Below, in pieces: positions 18,609 through 27,581 of a stretch of 64,000 nucleotides of DNA. The notes under the pieces are model-generated. The model saw only the letters and a list, made by a program, of their open reading frames with translations. It was not told the origin of the DNA and ran no database searches. How positions within the stretch are numbered: the stretch's first letter is position 1; each line of letters opens with the position of its first letter. The position numbers were made by a program, and so were the translations under genes. The DNA is from Moraxellaceae bacterium (GTDB taxonomy: Bacteria; Pseudomonadota; Gammaproteobacteria; Pseudomonadales; Moraxellaceae): NCBI GenBank assembly GCA_024234595.1, contig JACKNZ010000010.1:62001-126000 (forward strand). Direction: 5' to 3'.

Positions 18609-19727
18609 TCAGTTTTTAGCCGCCAAATACAACTCATACTGCTCATCTGTTTCCAATATTAGCACTTTGATGGCAGATTTTGGGCTACTAATGATAGTTT
18701 GGTGTTGTTGATTAGCCGAAGTGTCCATTATCACGCCTAACCAAGATAGCTGTTTTAAAATAGACTCACGAACCTGTGCTTGATGTTCAGCTATACCGCC
18801 AGTCAGCACTAGGCAATCACAGCCGTTAATTACGGTTGCTAAACTCACAACTTCTCGCGCCACACGTTGACAAAAATAATCAACCGCAAACTTTGCTTGG
18901 TCTGTTTCGTTGGCTAATAAAGTACGCATATCACTACTGATGCCCGATAAGCCTAACAAACCAGACTGTTTATAAAGTAATTGACTTAAACGAGGCTCAT
19001 CCCATCCTTGACTTAACAAATAAAGCAACACCCCTGCATCCAAATGACCACAGCGAGTGCCCATCACTAAACCATCCAAGGTACTAAAACCCATACTGGT
19101 GGCTTGACTTTTACCTTGATAAACCGCAGTCACGCTCGCGCCATTGCCTAAATGGGCAATCAGCACTTTGCCCAGAGCTAATGTTGGCTCAAGTATCGCC
19201 AGTTGGCGCATAATCGACTGACAAGATAAACCATGAAAACCATAACTTTTGATACCTTGCTGGTATAGTTGCAGTGGTAAGGCATATCTCTTTGATAAAT
19301 CAGGCTGTTGAGCATGAAAGGCGGTATCAAATGCCGCAATATGTTGCTGTTGTGGATAGGCTTGCATCAGGGCTTTAATGACCGACAATGCAGGTGGTTG
19401 ATGCAATGGGCAGAGTGGGGCAAGACGCTCTAACTCAGCTAATACGGGGGTATTTAACACTTGGGCTTGTACATAATCACCACCATGCACAACCCGATAG
19501 GCAAATTTGCTATGGTGAGTGATGGGTAGTTTCTTAATAAGTTGGCAAGCATCATCACTTAAATTGCCTGATATTTGCCATGTTAAAAGTGAGTTAGGGA
19601 TTTGACCACTAAAATGGCTAGTCTTTTGTATTAAATCAATATTTGCAGAGCATAGAGGCTGATTATTGGCATAAACACTGATTTTTAGACTAGATGAGCC
19701 AACATTCAGGCTAATGATATTTATCAT
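18609..19727 (-). CDS. ackA: Acetate kinase
   Basis: 372 residues, somewhat shorter than the usual 400. ASKHA-fold kinase converting acetate and ATP to acetyl phosphate, or the reverse. Family motifs are LNVGSSSLKI at the N terminus, RVVHGG, AFDTAFH (catalytic Asp), YGFHG, HLGNGASVTA, and MGTRCGHLDAG in place of the more usual M-R-T/S-G-D-L-D. The C-terminal ETDEQ matches the conserved acidic end. No phosphotransacetylase gene is adjacent, which is unusual. It is divergent from the hybrid kinase. Confidence 0.9.
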   Translation of the reverse strand: MINIISLNVGSSSLKISVYANNQPLCSANIDLIQKTSHFSGQIPNSLLTWQISGNLSDDACQLIKKLPITHHSKFAYRVVHGGDYVQAQVLNTPVLAELERLAPLCPLHQPPALSVIKALMQAYPQQQHIAAFDTAFHAQQPDLSKRYALPLQLYQQGIKSYGFHGLSCQSIMRQLAILEPTLALGKVLIAHLGNGASVTAVYQGKSQATSMGFSTLDGLVMGTRCGHLDAGVLLYLLSQGWDEPRLSQLLYKQSGLLGLSGISSDMRTLLANETDQAKFAVDYFCQRVAREVVSLATVINGCDCLVLTGGIAEHQAQVRESILKQLSWLGVIMDTSANQQHQTIISSPKSAIKVLILETDEQYELYLAAKN

Positions 19728-19853
19728 TTTAATGTCCTAAATTTAAAAAATACACTAGGCTAATGAGAGACCATAAAAAAGTTTGTGTAAGTTGTCTAAA
19801 AATAACAGCCATTTTCACAAAACTTAAAATTATTAAATAAGGAGTTTGCCAGC

Positions 19854-22739
19854 GTGAGTATTGTCATCCAACGTTTTATCTTGCTTGTGTGGTGTTTGTT
19901 AAGTCAATTTGCGATTGCCAATCAAGACTTAATCGTGCGTGACACTAAACAAAATTTAGCGCGCCATGCTTGGTATTTAGAAGACAAAACGCAGCAACAA
20001 ACCATTGATGACGTTCTCAAAGAGTCTAAGGCATGGCAAATACAAGTACACGAAAAACCGTATTTTGGCTATTCCAAAAGTGCTTTTTGGTTACGAGTGT
20101 CATTGCAAACGCCTCAAAAGCAACAAGCTATGCCAAGATTATTAGAGATAGCATATCCTTTGTTAGACGATGTACAAATTTATCTAGTTAATCATCAACA
20201 AGTATTGCAGCACTGGCAATTAGGTGATAACTGGGTTTTTGAACAGCGTGTCATCCCACATCATTTATTTATTGTGCCTTTAGACTTAGCGGCACAACAA
20301 CAGTACCAGTTATATATTCGGGTGCAAAGTACAAGTGGTTTGCAAATACCTATCGTGTTGTGGCCTGAGCGCGAGTTTTGGCAACATGACCAAGTTAGGC
20401 AACTTTTGTTAGGCTGTTTTTATGGCTCTTTGATTATTATGATGGCCTATAACTTTTTTATTTGGTTATCGGTACGCGAAAGAAGTTATTTATTTTATGT
20501 GATTTTTGTCATCAGTTTTGGACTGTTATTAGCAACGATAGATGGTTTCAGCTTTCAATATGTGTGGCCTAATGCGTTGTGGTGGAATAATCATGCCATT
20601 GTCATTATTTTAAATATTACCCTCGCTTTGAGTTTGGCTTTTAGCAAAAACTTTTTACGCACCAAGCAATACAATCCAAAACTCAACAAAATATTAACCG
20701 CTTATATGTCGTTAATGTTTGGTGTGGCGGCACTGTCCTTTTATTTTCCATATCGCATCATGATTGTCATTACCTTGTTGCTATCGTTAGGAACGGCCTT
20801 GTTAGTGATTATTACAGGCATTCTAAATTGGCGTGCAGGACATCGTGCGGCGCGTTTTTTTGTGGGGTCGTGGTTGCTATTGGCAGCGATGGTAATTTTG
20901 TACGATTTAAGCCAGCTGAATATTATTCCCAAGTCTAATTTTACCAATTTAGCGGTACAAATAGGTGAGTGGTGCGAAGTATTGTTATTGTCTTTTGCCC
21001 TTGCAGACCGTATTAACCTGAGTCGCCAACAAGAACAAGAAGCCCAAGCCTTATTGATAGAAGAAGAAAGGCGAGTGAATGCCGAACGAGAGCAACATTT
21101 ACAAACAAAACTCAAAGCCCAAGAAGAAGAAATCCGCGCCAAACAAGCCATTGACCAAGCACAAAGTGAAAGTCGTGCCAAAAGTTTGTTTTTGGCGACC
21201 ATGAGCCACGAAATCCGCACGCCTATGAATGGCGTATTAGGGATGACAGAATTGTTGTTGGCGACAGAGTTAAATCAACAACAAGAACAATTTGTACGGG
21301 TGATAGAAAATTCAGGCAATGCTTTGCTCAATATTATCAACGATATTTTGGATTACTCCAAAATTGAAGCGGGCAAAATGGATATTGAGTATGTAGATAT
21401 GGATTTAGATGCCTTATTGTTAGAGTGTGCCTCTATTTTTTCATTAACAGCCGAGCAAAAAAGGCTAGAGTTTTTGGCCTCTATTGCACCGCATACCCCT
21501 GTTTTTATTAAATCTGACCCAACACGTCTTAAACAAATTTTGCTTAATTTATTAAGTAATGCCTTTAAATTTACCCATCGTGGGTGTATTAGTTTGCGGG
21601 TCGATATTAGCCAGCAAGCAGGGCAGTCGTATTTGCACTTTAAAGTCAGTGATACGGGCATAGGCATGAGCCAAGAGCAATTGAGTCGCTTATTTCAGGC
21701 ATTTACGCAGGCAGACGCTTCGACAACACGGCAATTTGGTGGCACAGGTTTGGGGCTAAGTATTAGTCACCGCTTGGTAGAGTTAATGGCGGGTTCAATG
21801 ACAGTAGAAAGTGTTTTAGGAGAAGGGACACGTTTTAATGTCAGTTTGCCCTATCAGCAAGCAAGCAGTGATTTTGCCCATGACCATTTTGTGCCGTTGA
21901 CCGCCTTACAAGGAGTAAAAATTTTATTTGTCGATGATTCGACAGAGTTTGCCCAACTGATGGTTGAGCAAGCACAGGCGTGGGGAATGATTGCTCAAAC
22001 AGTCGCCAATGGCCAGCAAGCCTTAGAAGTATTACGCGCTGCACAGCAACAAGGGCAAGCCTTTGATATTGTGTCATTAGATATGCGTATGCCCGATATG
22101 ACGGGGCTAGAAGTCGCTTTGGCAATGGCGCAAGACCCAGCATTACAAGCGACTAAACGTATTTTATTAACAGCGATGCGTATTACTCCTAATACTGATG
22201 AATTAACACAAGCAGGCTTGAGCCTTGTTATTCAAAAGCCTGCTTCGGCCAATAGTTTAAGGGATGCCTTGTTAAACTTGTTAGGGTGTCAGGAGCAATA
22301 TCGCTCATCCAGTGAAAAACGCCAAGATTTGAGTATGGTAAAACAGATTTTGCGTAACAAACACGTGTTAATTGCCGAAGATAATCAAGTCAATCAAATG
22401 GTAATTGTGGGTATGTTAAAGCGTTTAGAGATGACAGCGGATGTTTGTCAGGATGGTAAACAAGCATTAGCACAGTATCAGCAGCAAAATAGACATTATG
22501 ATTTAGTGTTAATGGATTGCGAAATGCCCGAAATGGATGGCTATCAAACCACACAACATATCCGCGATTTTGAACACCAGTTTAATATCAAGCCTGTGAC
22601 TATTGTCGCGTTAACAGCGCATGCCATGCGTGACCAACAACAACGGTGTTTACAAGCAGGTATGGATGATTTTTTGACCAAGCCTTTAGCGTTTGAACGG
22701 CTTAAACAACTGCTTATGCAGGTTTTTTGGCAAAAATAA
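19854..22739 (+). CDS. Hybrid sensor histidine kinase with 7TMR-DISM input and two receiver domains
   Basis: 961 residues starting at GTG 19854 with AAGGAG upstream. Domain order: signal peptide (1-22), 7TMR-DISM extracellular domain (about 30-165, sugar-binding-like fold), seven membrane helices (about 185-385), an Ala/Gln/Glu-rich coiled coil (about 390-445), HisKA with His452 in ATMSHEIRTPMNG, HATPase (DTGIGM, GGTGLGLSI), receiver 1 with Asp743 (SLDMRMPDMTG) and receiver 2 with Asp888 (LMDCEMPEMDG). A final transmitter (HPt) domain is not present, so phosphotransfer must go to a separate protein. The extracellular domain suggests sensing of a carbohydrate or similar ligand. No cognate regulator gene is next to it. 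Confidence 0.93.
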   Translation: MSIVIQRFILLVWCLLSQFAIANQDLIVRDTKQNLARHAWYLEDKTQQQTIDDVLKESKAWQIQVHEKPYFGYSKSAFWLRVSLQTPQKQQAMPRLLEIAYPLLDDVQIYLVNHQQVLQHWQLGDNWVFEQRVIPHHLFIVPLDLAAQQQYQLYIRVQSTSGLQIPIVLWPEREFWQHDQVRQLLLGCFYGSLIIMMAYNFFIWLSVRERSYLFYVIFVISFGLLLATIDGFSFQYVWPNALWWNNHAIVIILNITLALSLAFSKNFLRTKQYNPKLNKILTAYMSLMFGVAALSFYFPYRIMIVITLLLSLGTALLVIITGILNWRAGHRAARFFVGSWLLLAAMVILYDLSQLNIIPKSNFTNLAVQIGEWCEVLLLSFALADRINLSRQQEQEAQALLIEEERRVNAEREQHLQTKLKAQEEEIRAKQAIDQAQSESRAKSLFLATMSHEIRTPMNGVLGMTELLLATELNQQQEQFVRVIENSGNALLNIINDILDYSKIEAGKMDIEYVDMDLDALLLECASIFSLTAEQKRLEFLASIAPHTPVFIKSDPTRLKQILLNLLSNAFKFTHRGCISLRVDISQQAGQSYLHFKVSDTGIGMSQEQLSRLFQAFTQADASTTRQFGGTGLGLSISHRLVELMAGSMTVESVLGEGTRFNVSLPYQQASSDFAHDHFVPLTALQGVKILFVDDSTEFAQLMVEQAQAWGMIAQTVANGQQALEVLRAAQQQGQAFDIVSLDMRMPDMTGLEVALAMAQDPALQATKRILLTAMRITPNTDELTQAGLSLVIQKPASANSLRDALLNLLGCQEQYRSSSEKRQDLSMVKQILRNKHVLIAEDNQVNQMVIVGMLKRLEMTADVCQDGKQALAQYQQQNRHYDLVLMDCEMPEMDGYQTTQHIRDFEHQFNIKPVTIVALTAHAMRDQQQRCLQAGMDDFLTKPLAFERLKQLLMQVFWQK

Positions 22740-22744
22740 AAAAT

Positions 22745-23032
22745 GGGAATTTAACAGAGGAGGCGTGGGAGTCTAGGACTCCCACGTTTGCACTAATTGC
22801 CTCTTATTGTTGTTGTCGCTGCGATTATTGTTGTTATTTATCGCATTTTCTGACGCTTGTTGTTATTTTTTCGTCAGTACCCTACTCTTTAGCAGCCAAA
22901 TTTTATCGTTATTATCAGCTACCTACACTTTGTTACTTATTGTCGCCATCCTGACTACTATTAAGCAACGCTTACGTTGTTATTATTATCTGTTGTTGTT
23001 ATTTGTGTGCTGTTATTGTTGTTTGCTACACG
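22745..23032 (-). ncRNA. Candidate CrcZ/CrcY-like Hfq/Crc-titrating RNA
   Basis: This stretch has no credible ORF. Read on the minus strand it carries six A-rich motifs of the form AAnAAnAA: AACAACAATAA (23013-23023), AATAACAACAA (22993-23003), AATAATAACAA (22977-22987), AAAAATAACAACAA (22857-22870), AATAACAACAATAA (22825-22838) and AACAACAATAA (22804-22814). Pseudomonas CrcZ/CrcY RNAs carry repeated motifs of this type, which bind Hfq with Crc and relieve catabolite repression. A sigma54-type promoter ends 12 bases before the proposed 5' end (about 23032). A strong hairpin, CGTGGGAGT / ACTCCCACG at 22764-22786, lies near the 3' end and is enclosed by a GAGGC/GCCTC outer stem. The 3' end is uncertain. 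Length would be about 250-290 nt, shorter than the roughly 400 nt of CrcZ. Identity is by motif and promoter logic only. Confidence 0.65.
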
Positions 23033-23042
23033 CAATATATAT

Positions 23043-23058
23043 TGCAGATAGCGTGCCA
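23043..23058 (-). promoter_or_regulatory. Sigma54-type promoter (-24/-12) for the candidate RNA
   Basis: On the minus strand this reads TGGCACGCTATCTGCA, with GG and GC separated by exactly 10 bases. It matches the TGGCACG-N4-TTGCA consensus except for one C in place of T. The predicted transcript start is at about 23032 on the minus strand. Confidence 0.7.
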
Positions 23059-23118
23059 ACTTTTTAATTTATTTTTATGCTATAAAAAACAATGACTTGT
23101 GTTTTTTGAAAAAAACAA

Positions 23119-23209
23119 GTTACACAAGGTAACACTATAGGTAACATCTTTACAGTGTAAAGGTAACACATCTGTGTTGTTACCGTAACAAGTGTAACGG
23201 CAAGGTAAC
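23119..23209. promoter_or_regulatory. Cluster of eight GTAAC/GTTAC sites (enhancer-like)
   Basis: Eight copies of GTAAC or GTTAC lie in 91 bp: 23119, 23129, 23141, 23163, 23179, 23185, 23194 and 23205. Several have the fuller form GGTAACA or TGTTACC. GGTAACACA and TGTTGTTACC form a dyad at 23162-23184. The cluster is 62-152 bp upstream of the -24 element, the usual distance for sigma54 enhancer sites. The half-sites resemble the TGTTAC/GTAACA elements that I recall for CbrB at Pseudomonas crcZ/crcY. Confidence 0.6.
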
Positions 23210-23230
23210 GAATGTGAATTTGTGTATCTC

Positions 23231-23329
23231 AGGACTTACGCATTTCACCGAAATTAGCGCGTTTTGTGAACATGAAATCGTTAAAAACGATTGAAATGTG
23301 AGTAAATAAGCGATAACCGTGTAAGTCCT
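23231..23329. repeat. MITE-like repeat, copy C
   Basis: A 99-bp unit with AGGACTTACGCATTTCACCG at one end and CGATAACCGTGTAAGTCCT at the other. Its central hairpin is AATCGTT-AAA-AACGATT. This is a simple form of the family. It lies between the GTAAC cluster and the LuxR-family gene end. Confidence 0.9.
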
Positions 23330-23341
23330 AATCTGTTATGT

Positions 23342-26008
23342 TTAAGACGCTAAATTCAAACGTAATAAGGCTTCAATAGCTTGAGGTCTTTTGTTGACAC
23401 CCAGCTTGCTATAAATATTTTGGGCGTGGGTTTTAACAGTGCTTAATGAGACACATAAATTTTCGGCAATTTCTTGATTGCTAGCACCCGTAATAATTTG
23501 TTTGGCAACCACACGTTCTTTTTTACTCAAAATAACGCTGTGCGTTGTTGCTTGGCCAAGTGCCGCAGGAATATAGTGAAGTGTCGGTTGCGTTGTATGC
23601 TGCCCCATGTTGAGCAAGACTTCTTTGAGTAATGGACTGTAGGGCATGGTGCCGACTAATGTTTGTAGTAGTGGATTGATAACGGGACTTTCTTGGCAAA
23701 ATAGCCGAATAAAACGACTGTCGTGAGCGCAAATAATCGCTTGTTGCAGTGCCGCCAACGCCTTTGCCTCTTGATGATGATGAATAAAAGCCAAGCTTTT
23801 TAATATACAGATTTCGACCATGATGCGACGTTGTTGTTGCGTTTGGGCATAATCCCACAATTGTTCGAGTAGTTCGAGCGCATCTTGGTATTGTTGTTCT
23901 TGAATAAGGTAGCGACACAACACCAAATATTCAGGACAACGCTCCAATACTAAGGGGAGTTTATGGCTCAACTGAGCATTTTTGAGCCATTGTAAAAACG
24001 CATCAGTACGTCCTTGATTTAACCAAAGTTGTGCAAGTGAAGCGGATAACGGTGGAATTTCGACAATAAAACGCCCTGCGTAAGTAATCAATTCGGCTTC
24101 GTCTTGTTTAGAAAGACTCACTTCTTGCCCTAAAGCGAGTTGAGTTTGTGCCAATAACACCCGTCCCCATGCGGTAAAATACTGCATTTGGCCAACACGG
24201 GTCATTTCAATGCCTTTTTCTAAATGAATTTGCGCGCTGTTCAGTTCGTTGCTTTCGTAAGCTAACTCCCCTAAACCTAAATGTAACATGCCACAAACAG
24301 GCACATCTTGCCAACCAAGTGCTGCACATTCTGCCAAAGCCCGATGATAAATCTGTGCGGCAATCTCTAATTCGCCACGCAACAAATGGCATCTTGCTAA
24401 ACCTAAAGTGGCAAACAGTGGAATCATTAAATTGTATTTGGTTTGGCTAATTTGAGCATTTTCTTCAAAAAAACGCTGAGCTTTATCGGTATCTCCTTGA
24501 ACATAATAGCAAAAAGCCAAACAAACTGACGCGCCCTTATATAACACTTGTTTAGGCGATAATGAGCCGAGTGCCTCCATTACCGCATCTTGCGCACGCT
24601 CAACATCGCCTAATAAACAATATTGACAGCCTCTGAGCAAGGCTAGTTGACCAAATAAAGCGCGCTCTTTAGAACCACTAGGCGCATCTTTATATGCCTC
24701 CAAAAACACAGCAGCGGCTCGAATATGTCGTTCGACTTCGGGCATATTGTCCATCACCAACCCTGCCCACGCACACAACATCGAGAGTTTGGGATGTTTC
24801 GCCAGTAACGGGCTAGGTAATTGATACGCCCATTTTAAGGCGGTAGTAAAGCGACCTAAAGAGAACAAATGATTACTGTGTTGTTCCATCATTTCGGCAG
24901 CAAATTCATAGTCATTGGCGGCAATACTGTGCTGTATGGCATCACTAAAATAATCATGGCTTTTAAACCAAAGACTGGCACGTTGATGTAAGGACTGTAA
25001 GGTGTGAGGATGGAGATGTTGTAAACGTGCAGACAACAAAGACGCAAATAAATGATGATAACGATACCAACCACGTTTGTGGTCTAAACAACTAATAAAT
25101 AAATGGCTACGCTCTAACTCATCAATCAATTGGCGACTATTGCTTTGTTGGCATACGGCATCGCAAAGTTGAGCGTTAAATTGACCTAAAATACTGGTGT
25201 GCAGCAAAAATTGTTGCACATCTGGTTCAAGTTGACTTAGCACCTCATCCATTAAAAAGTCGGTGATATGGCGGTCATCACCTGCAAAGTTTTGAATAAA
25301 TTGCTTTTTGTTGCTGCAATTATGTAGTGATAAGGCAGCTAATTGTAGGCCTACAATCCAGCCTTCTGTGCGGGTGTTAAGTGTCTGAATCAGTTCATCC
25401 GACAAATCTAGCTGCATGGCTTCGTTACAAAACTGAGTCACTTCTTGACGAGTAAAGCGTAAATCAGCCGTATCTATTTCGCATAATTGTTGTTGAGCGC
25501 GCAAACGAGCAACCGAAAAGGGTAGTGCATTACGGCTTATTAAAATCATGTGTAATTGTGGTGGCAAATGATCCACCATAAATGCTAAGGCTTCATGTAG
25601 TAATGGGTCGTGCAAACAGTGCAAATCGTCAAGAATTAAGCATAAGCTATCGGGCAGATTGCCTAACTCATTTAATAAAGAGCGTGTTAAGCCCGAAATA
25701 GAGGGCAGTTGAGTGCTGGTGAGATTACTGGCGGTATTTTGGGCAAATTGTGGGTACTGGCTCTGAATAGCACTCATTAAATGGCGCATAAATTGATTAC
25801 TGTCATTATCGGTGGCATCTAATGACAACCAAGCACAGGGCATAGATAAGACCTGCGTCCATGTACTGATGAGCGTTGTTTTGCCATAACCTGCGGGCGC
25901 ACAGACGGCGGTAATGCGTGATAATTGTTGTGGCATCAAACGCGGTCGCGCAATCAGCTGAACTGGACAATCAGGAATACGTAATTTAGCGGAAAGAATA
26001 TAATCCAT
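23342..26008 (-). CDS. MalT/LAL-type LuxR-family transcriptional regulator
   Basis: 888 residues from ATG 26008 (GGTGAG five bases upstream; an in-frame GTG two codons earlier overlaps the site). The N-terminal STAND ATPase has a Walker A in APAGYGKTT (residues 37-45) and a LILDDLH Walker B-like stretch. A long helical TPR-like middle follows, and a C-terminal LuxR helix-turn-helix ends with QEIAENLCVSLSTVKTHAQN. MalT-type regulators bind ATP and a small inducer. The next gene upstream is a secreted lipase in the same direction, so control of lipase or lipid catabolism is plausible but not shown. Confidence 0.92.
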   Translation of the reverse strand: MDYILSAKLRIPDCPVQLIARPRLMPQQLSRITAVCAPAGYGKTTLISTWTQVLSMPCAWLSLDATDNDSNQFMRHLMSAIQSQYPQFAQNTASNLTSTQLPSISGLTRSLLNELGNLPDSLCLILDDLHCLHDPLLHEALAFMVDHLPPQLHMILISRNALPFSVARLRAQQQLCEIDTADLRFTRQEVTQFCNEAMQLDLSDELIQTLNTRTEGWIVGLQLAALSLHNCSNKKQFIQNFAGDDRHITDFLMDEVLSQLEPDVQQFLLHTSILGQFNAQLCDAVCQQSNSRQLIDELERSHLFISCLDHKRGWYRYHHLFASLLSARLQHLHPHTLQSLHQRASLWFKSHDYFSDAIQHSIAANDYEFAAEMMEQHSNHLFSLGRFTTALKWAYQLPSPLLAKHPKLSMLCAWAGLVMDNMPEVERHIRAAAVFLEAYKDAPSGSKERALFGQLALLRGCQYCLLGDVERAQDAVMEALGSLSPKQVLYKGASVCLAFCYYVQGDTDKAQRFFEENAQISQTKYNLMIPLFATLGLARCHLLRGELEIAAQIYHRALAECAALGWQDVPVCGMLHLGLGELAYESNELNSAQIHLEKGIEMTRVGQMQYFTAWGRVLLAQTQLALGQEVSLSKQDEAELITYAGRFIVEIPPLSASLAQLWLNQGRTDAFLQWLKNAQLSHKLPLVLERCPEYLVLCRYLIQEQQYQDALELLEQLWDYAQTQQQRRIMVEICILKSLAFIHHHQEAKALAALQQAIICAHDSRFIRLFCQESPVINPLLQTLVGTMPYSPLLKEVLLNMGQHTTQPTLHYIPAALGQATTHSVILSKKERVVAKQIITGASNQEIAENLCVSLSTVKTHAQNIYSKLGVNKRPQAIEALLRLNLAS

Positions 26009-26121
26009 CGCCACTCACCATCGGGTATTTTTATTATTGGCGATATTTTATTGACTATACGTGTCGATTTATTGATAAAAACTGACAAATTGCCTGTTTT
26101 TTGATGGACAGTGATACTACA

Positions 26122-26157
26122 AAGAAAAAAGCCTGTAGCCAAAGGTGGCTACGAGGC
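26122..26157 (-). terminator. Rho-independent terminator after lipase gene
   Basis: On the minus strand the stem pairs AGCCTCGTAGCC with GGCTACAGGCT and is followed by TTTTTTCTTT. It lies 118 bases downstream of the lipase stop, between the lipase and the LuxR-family gene. Confidence 0.9.
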
Positions 26158-26274
26158 TGGTCTTAATAAGGTAGTGTTCAGCCGAGGGATTGCACACTAC
26201 CGAGTACTCTTAGAGCGATAACAAGATGTACAGTTGAGACTAACAACACAAAACTTTTAGGGCTTAGGCCGTTA

Positions 26275-27231
26275 TTACAAGCCAGCTGCTTGCAAACGGT
26301 TGGCGTGTGCGCGATAAATGGTCTTTGGATTGGATTCAAACAAATTAACAATACCAAAGAAACCATTAACGGCATCCAAGTGGTTAGCACCATAATTAGA
26401 ACGGATCACTGTTCCTAAACGTTGAGAGCATTCACCGACTAAGCCATCACTTTTCTCGCCACTAAACAAAAAGGCAGAAGACAATAAGCCAATACCTGCA
26501 TCTAATGGGTCGAGTACGTTAGTTAACACACTTGTACCACCCCAAGAATAGTAGTTAACTTTGTGAGTGACACCGTTTTTAACATAGTTATAACTTGCAG
26601 CACCATTACCACAAGCGCTGGGTACACCTGCTGGATACTTTTTATTAAATGCAGTTAGACCATTGGTAGTTAAGCTATTTAAAGCGTTAATTGAGTTTTG
26701 ATCTAGGTTAGGAGTGCCATACACAAAAGTTAAAAAGCCTGCTAAACCATTAGCAACTGTCTGAAACACGGCTTCAGTGACTGTGCCAGCAGGGGCAACT
26801 TTACGTACTACGTCTGCTACGCGAGAGCCTTTGTTAACACCGTTAACGCTGGTGACAGAGGCTACTAAATCTGGGCGAACAGCAGCAGCATAACGTGATG
26901 TTGGGCTGCCTTGGCTATGGCCAATCAAATTAAACTTGCTATAACCATAAATCGCTTTGAGGTCTTGCATTTCTTTAATGAGTTGCTCACCGCGTAATTC
27001 GTTGCTACCAACGGCAGACACAGTGGCAACATGAACTTTGCCGCCGTCTTTTTGTAAGGTAGAAGGAATTTGATAAAAGTAGTCAGCACCCCAAAAGTTT
27101 TTAAACCCCAAAATACCGTGTACCAATAAAGTAGGATATTTGGTGGTGGTGTAACCTGCTTGAACAGTTGGAGCAGTCATCATTAAAGAAGTTGCCAAAG
27201 CCATAGAGGTTAAGCTAAGAATTTTTTTCAT
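26275..27231 (-). CDS. Secreted triacylglycerol lipase (family I)
   Basis: 318 residues from ATG 27231, chosen because AGGA lies 8 bases upstream; ATG 27240 and GTG 27249 are in-frame alternatives. A signal peptide ends at TVQA|GY (residue 25). Oxyanion-hole region HGILGF (39-43) precedes the nucleophile Ser106 in GHSQG. Asp262 (EKSDGLVGE) and His284 (NHLDAVN) complete the triad, and Cys207/Cys268 could form the usual disulfide. Pseudomonas-type family I.1/I.2 lipases need the membrane foldase Lif; no lif gene is adjacent. The enzyme should hydrolyse triglycerides outside the cell. Confidence 0.93.
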   Translation of the reverse strand: MKKILSLTSMALATSLMMTAPTVQAGYTTTKYPTLLVHGILGFKNFWGADYFYQIPSTLQKDGGKVHVATVSAVGSNELRGEQLIKEMQDLKAIYGYSKFNLIGHSQGSPTSRYAAAVRPDLVASVTSVNGVNKGSRVADVVRKVAPAGTVTEAVFQTVANGLAGFLTFVYGTPNLDQNSINALNSLTTNGLTAFNKKYPAGVPSACGNGAASYNYVKNGVTHKVNYYSWGGTSVLTNVLDPLDAGIGLLSSAFLFSGEKSDGLVGECSQRLGTVIRSNYGANHLDAVNGFFGIVNLFESNPKTIYRAHANRLQAAGL

Positions 27232-27581
27232 GGTTTTCATCCTATCCACAACCGTCTAAGTTTGTGCGCAAGGCTTATTTTTTTAGACTGTTGTATGTTG
27301 TTGTTATGGTGTTTGTAGTTTTTGAACCAATCGTGTGGCTCTTGATGAGGGATATAATGGGCTAGACTCGGTTGTTTTAGAATCAACCAGTAGGATGAAA
27401 AAAGGATGAATTTAAGGACGAAAAATGACAGCTTTTATCAGTTTTTGGCGTGATAAAAGAAAATATTTGGCGTTTTTTAACAAAATTGACGCTAAAAGCA
27501 AGATGCCTTTAGCAATTCTGACTGTACTTAAGTTATCAAAAACTGTGAATCATCTTGCGACAAGTGGCGGTTTTTATACGA
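27232..27581. other. Intergenic region upstream of the lipase gene
   Basis: A 350-bp gap that should contain the lipase promoter. It holds a 5-bp stem hairpin (GGTTG/CAACC, 27370-27388). A TATAAT at 27353-27358 on the plus strand has no well-spaced -35. A 60-codon plus-strand frame starting at 27425 has an AAGGA site, but its sequence looks like random translation. I see no other structured element. Confidence 0.5.

Noticed and set aside
22727..23067. Two overlapping plus-strand ORFs of 75 and 86 codons
   Set aside because: Their sequence is strings of Leu, Cys and Tyr caused by TTGTTATT-type repeats; no ribosome site of note. The region is better explained as a minus-strand A-rich RNA.
23119..23209. 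Replication iterons or a CRISPR-like array
   Set aside because: The GTAAC units are too short and irregularly spaced for either, and occur in both orientations. A regulator-binding cluster fits better.
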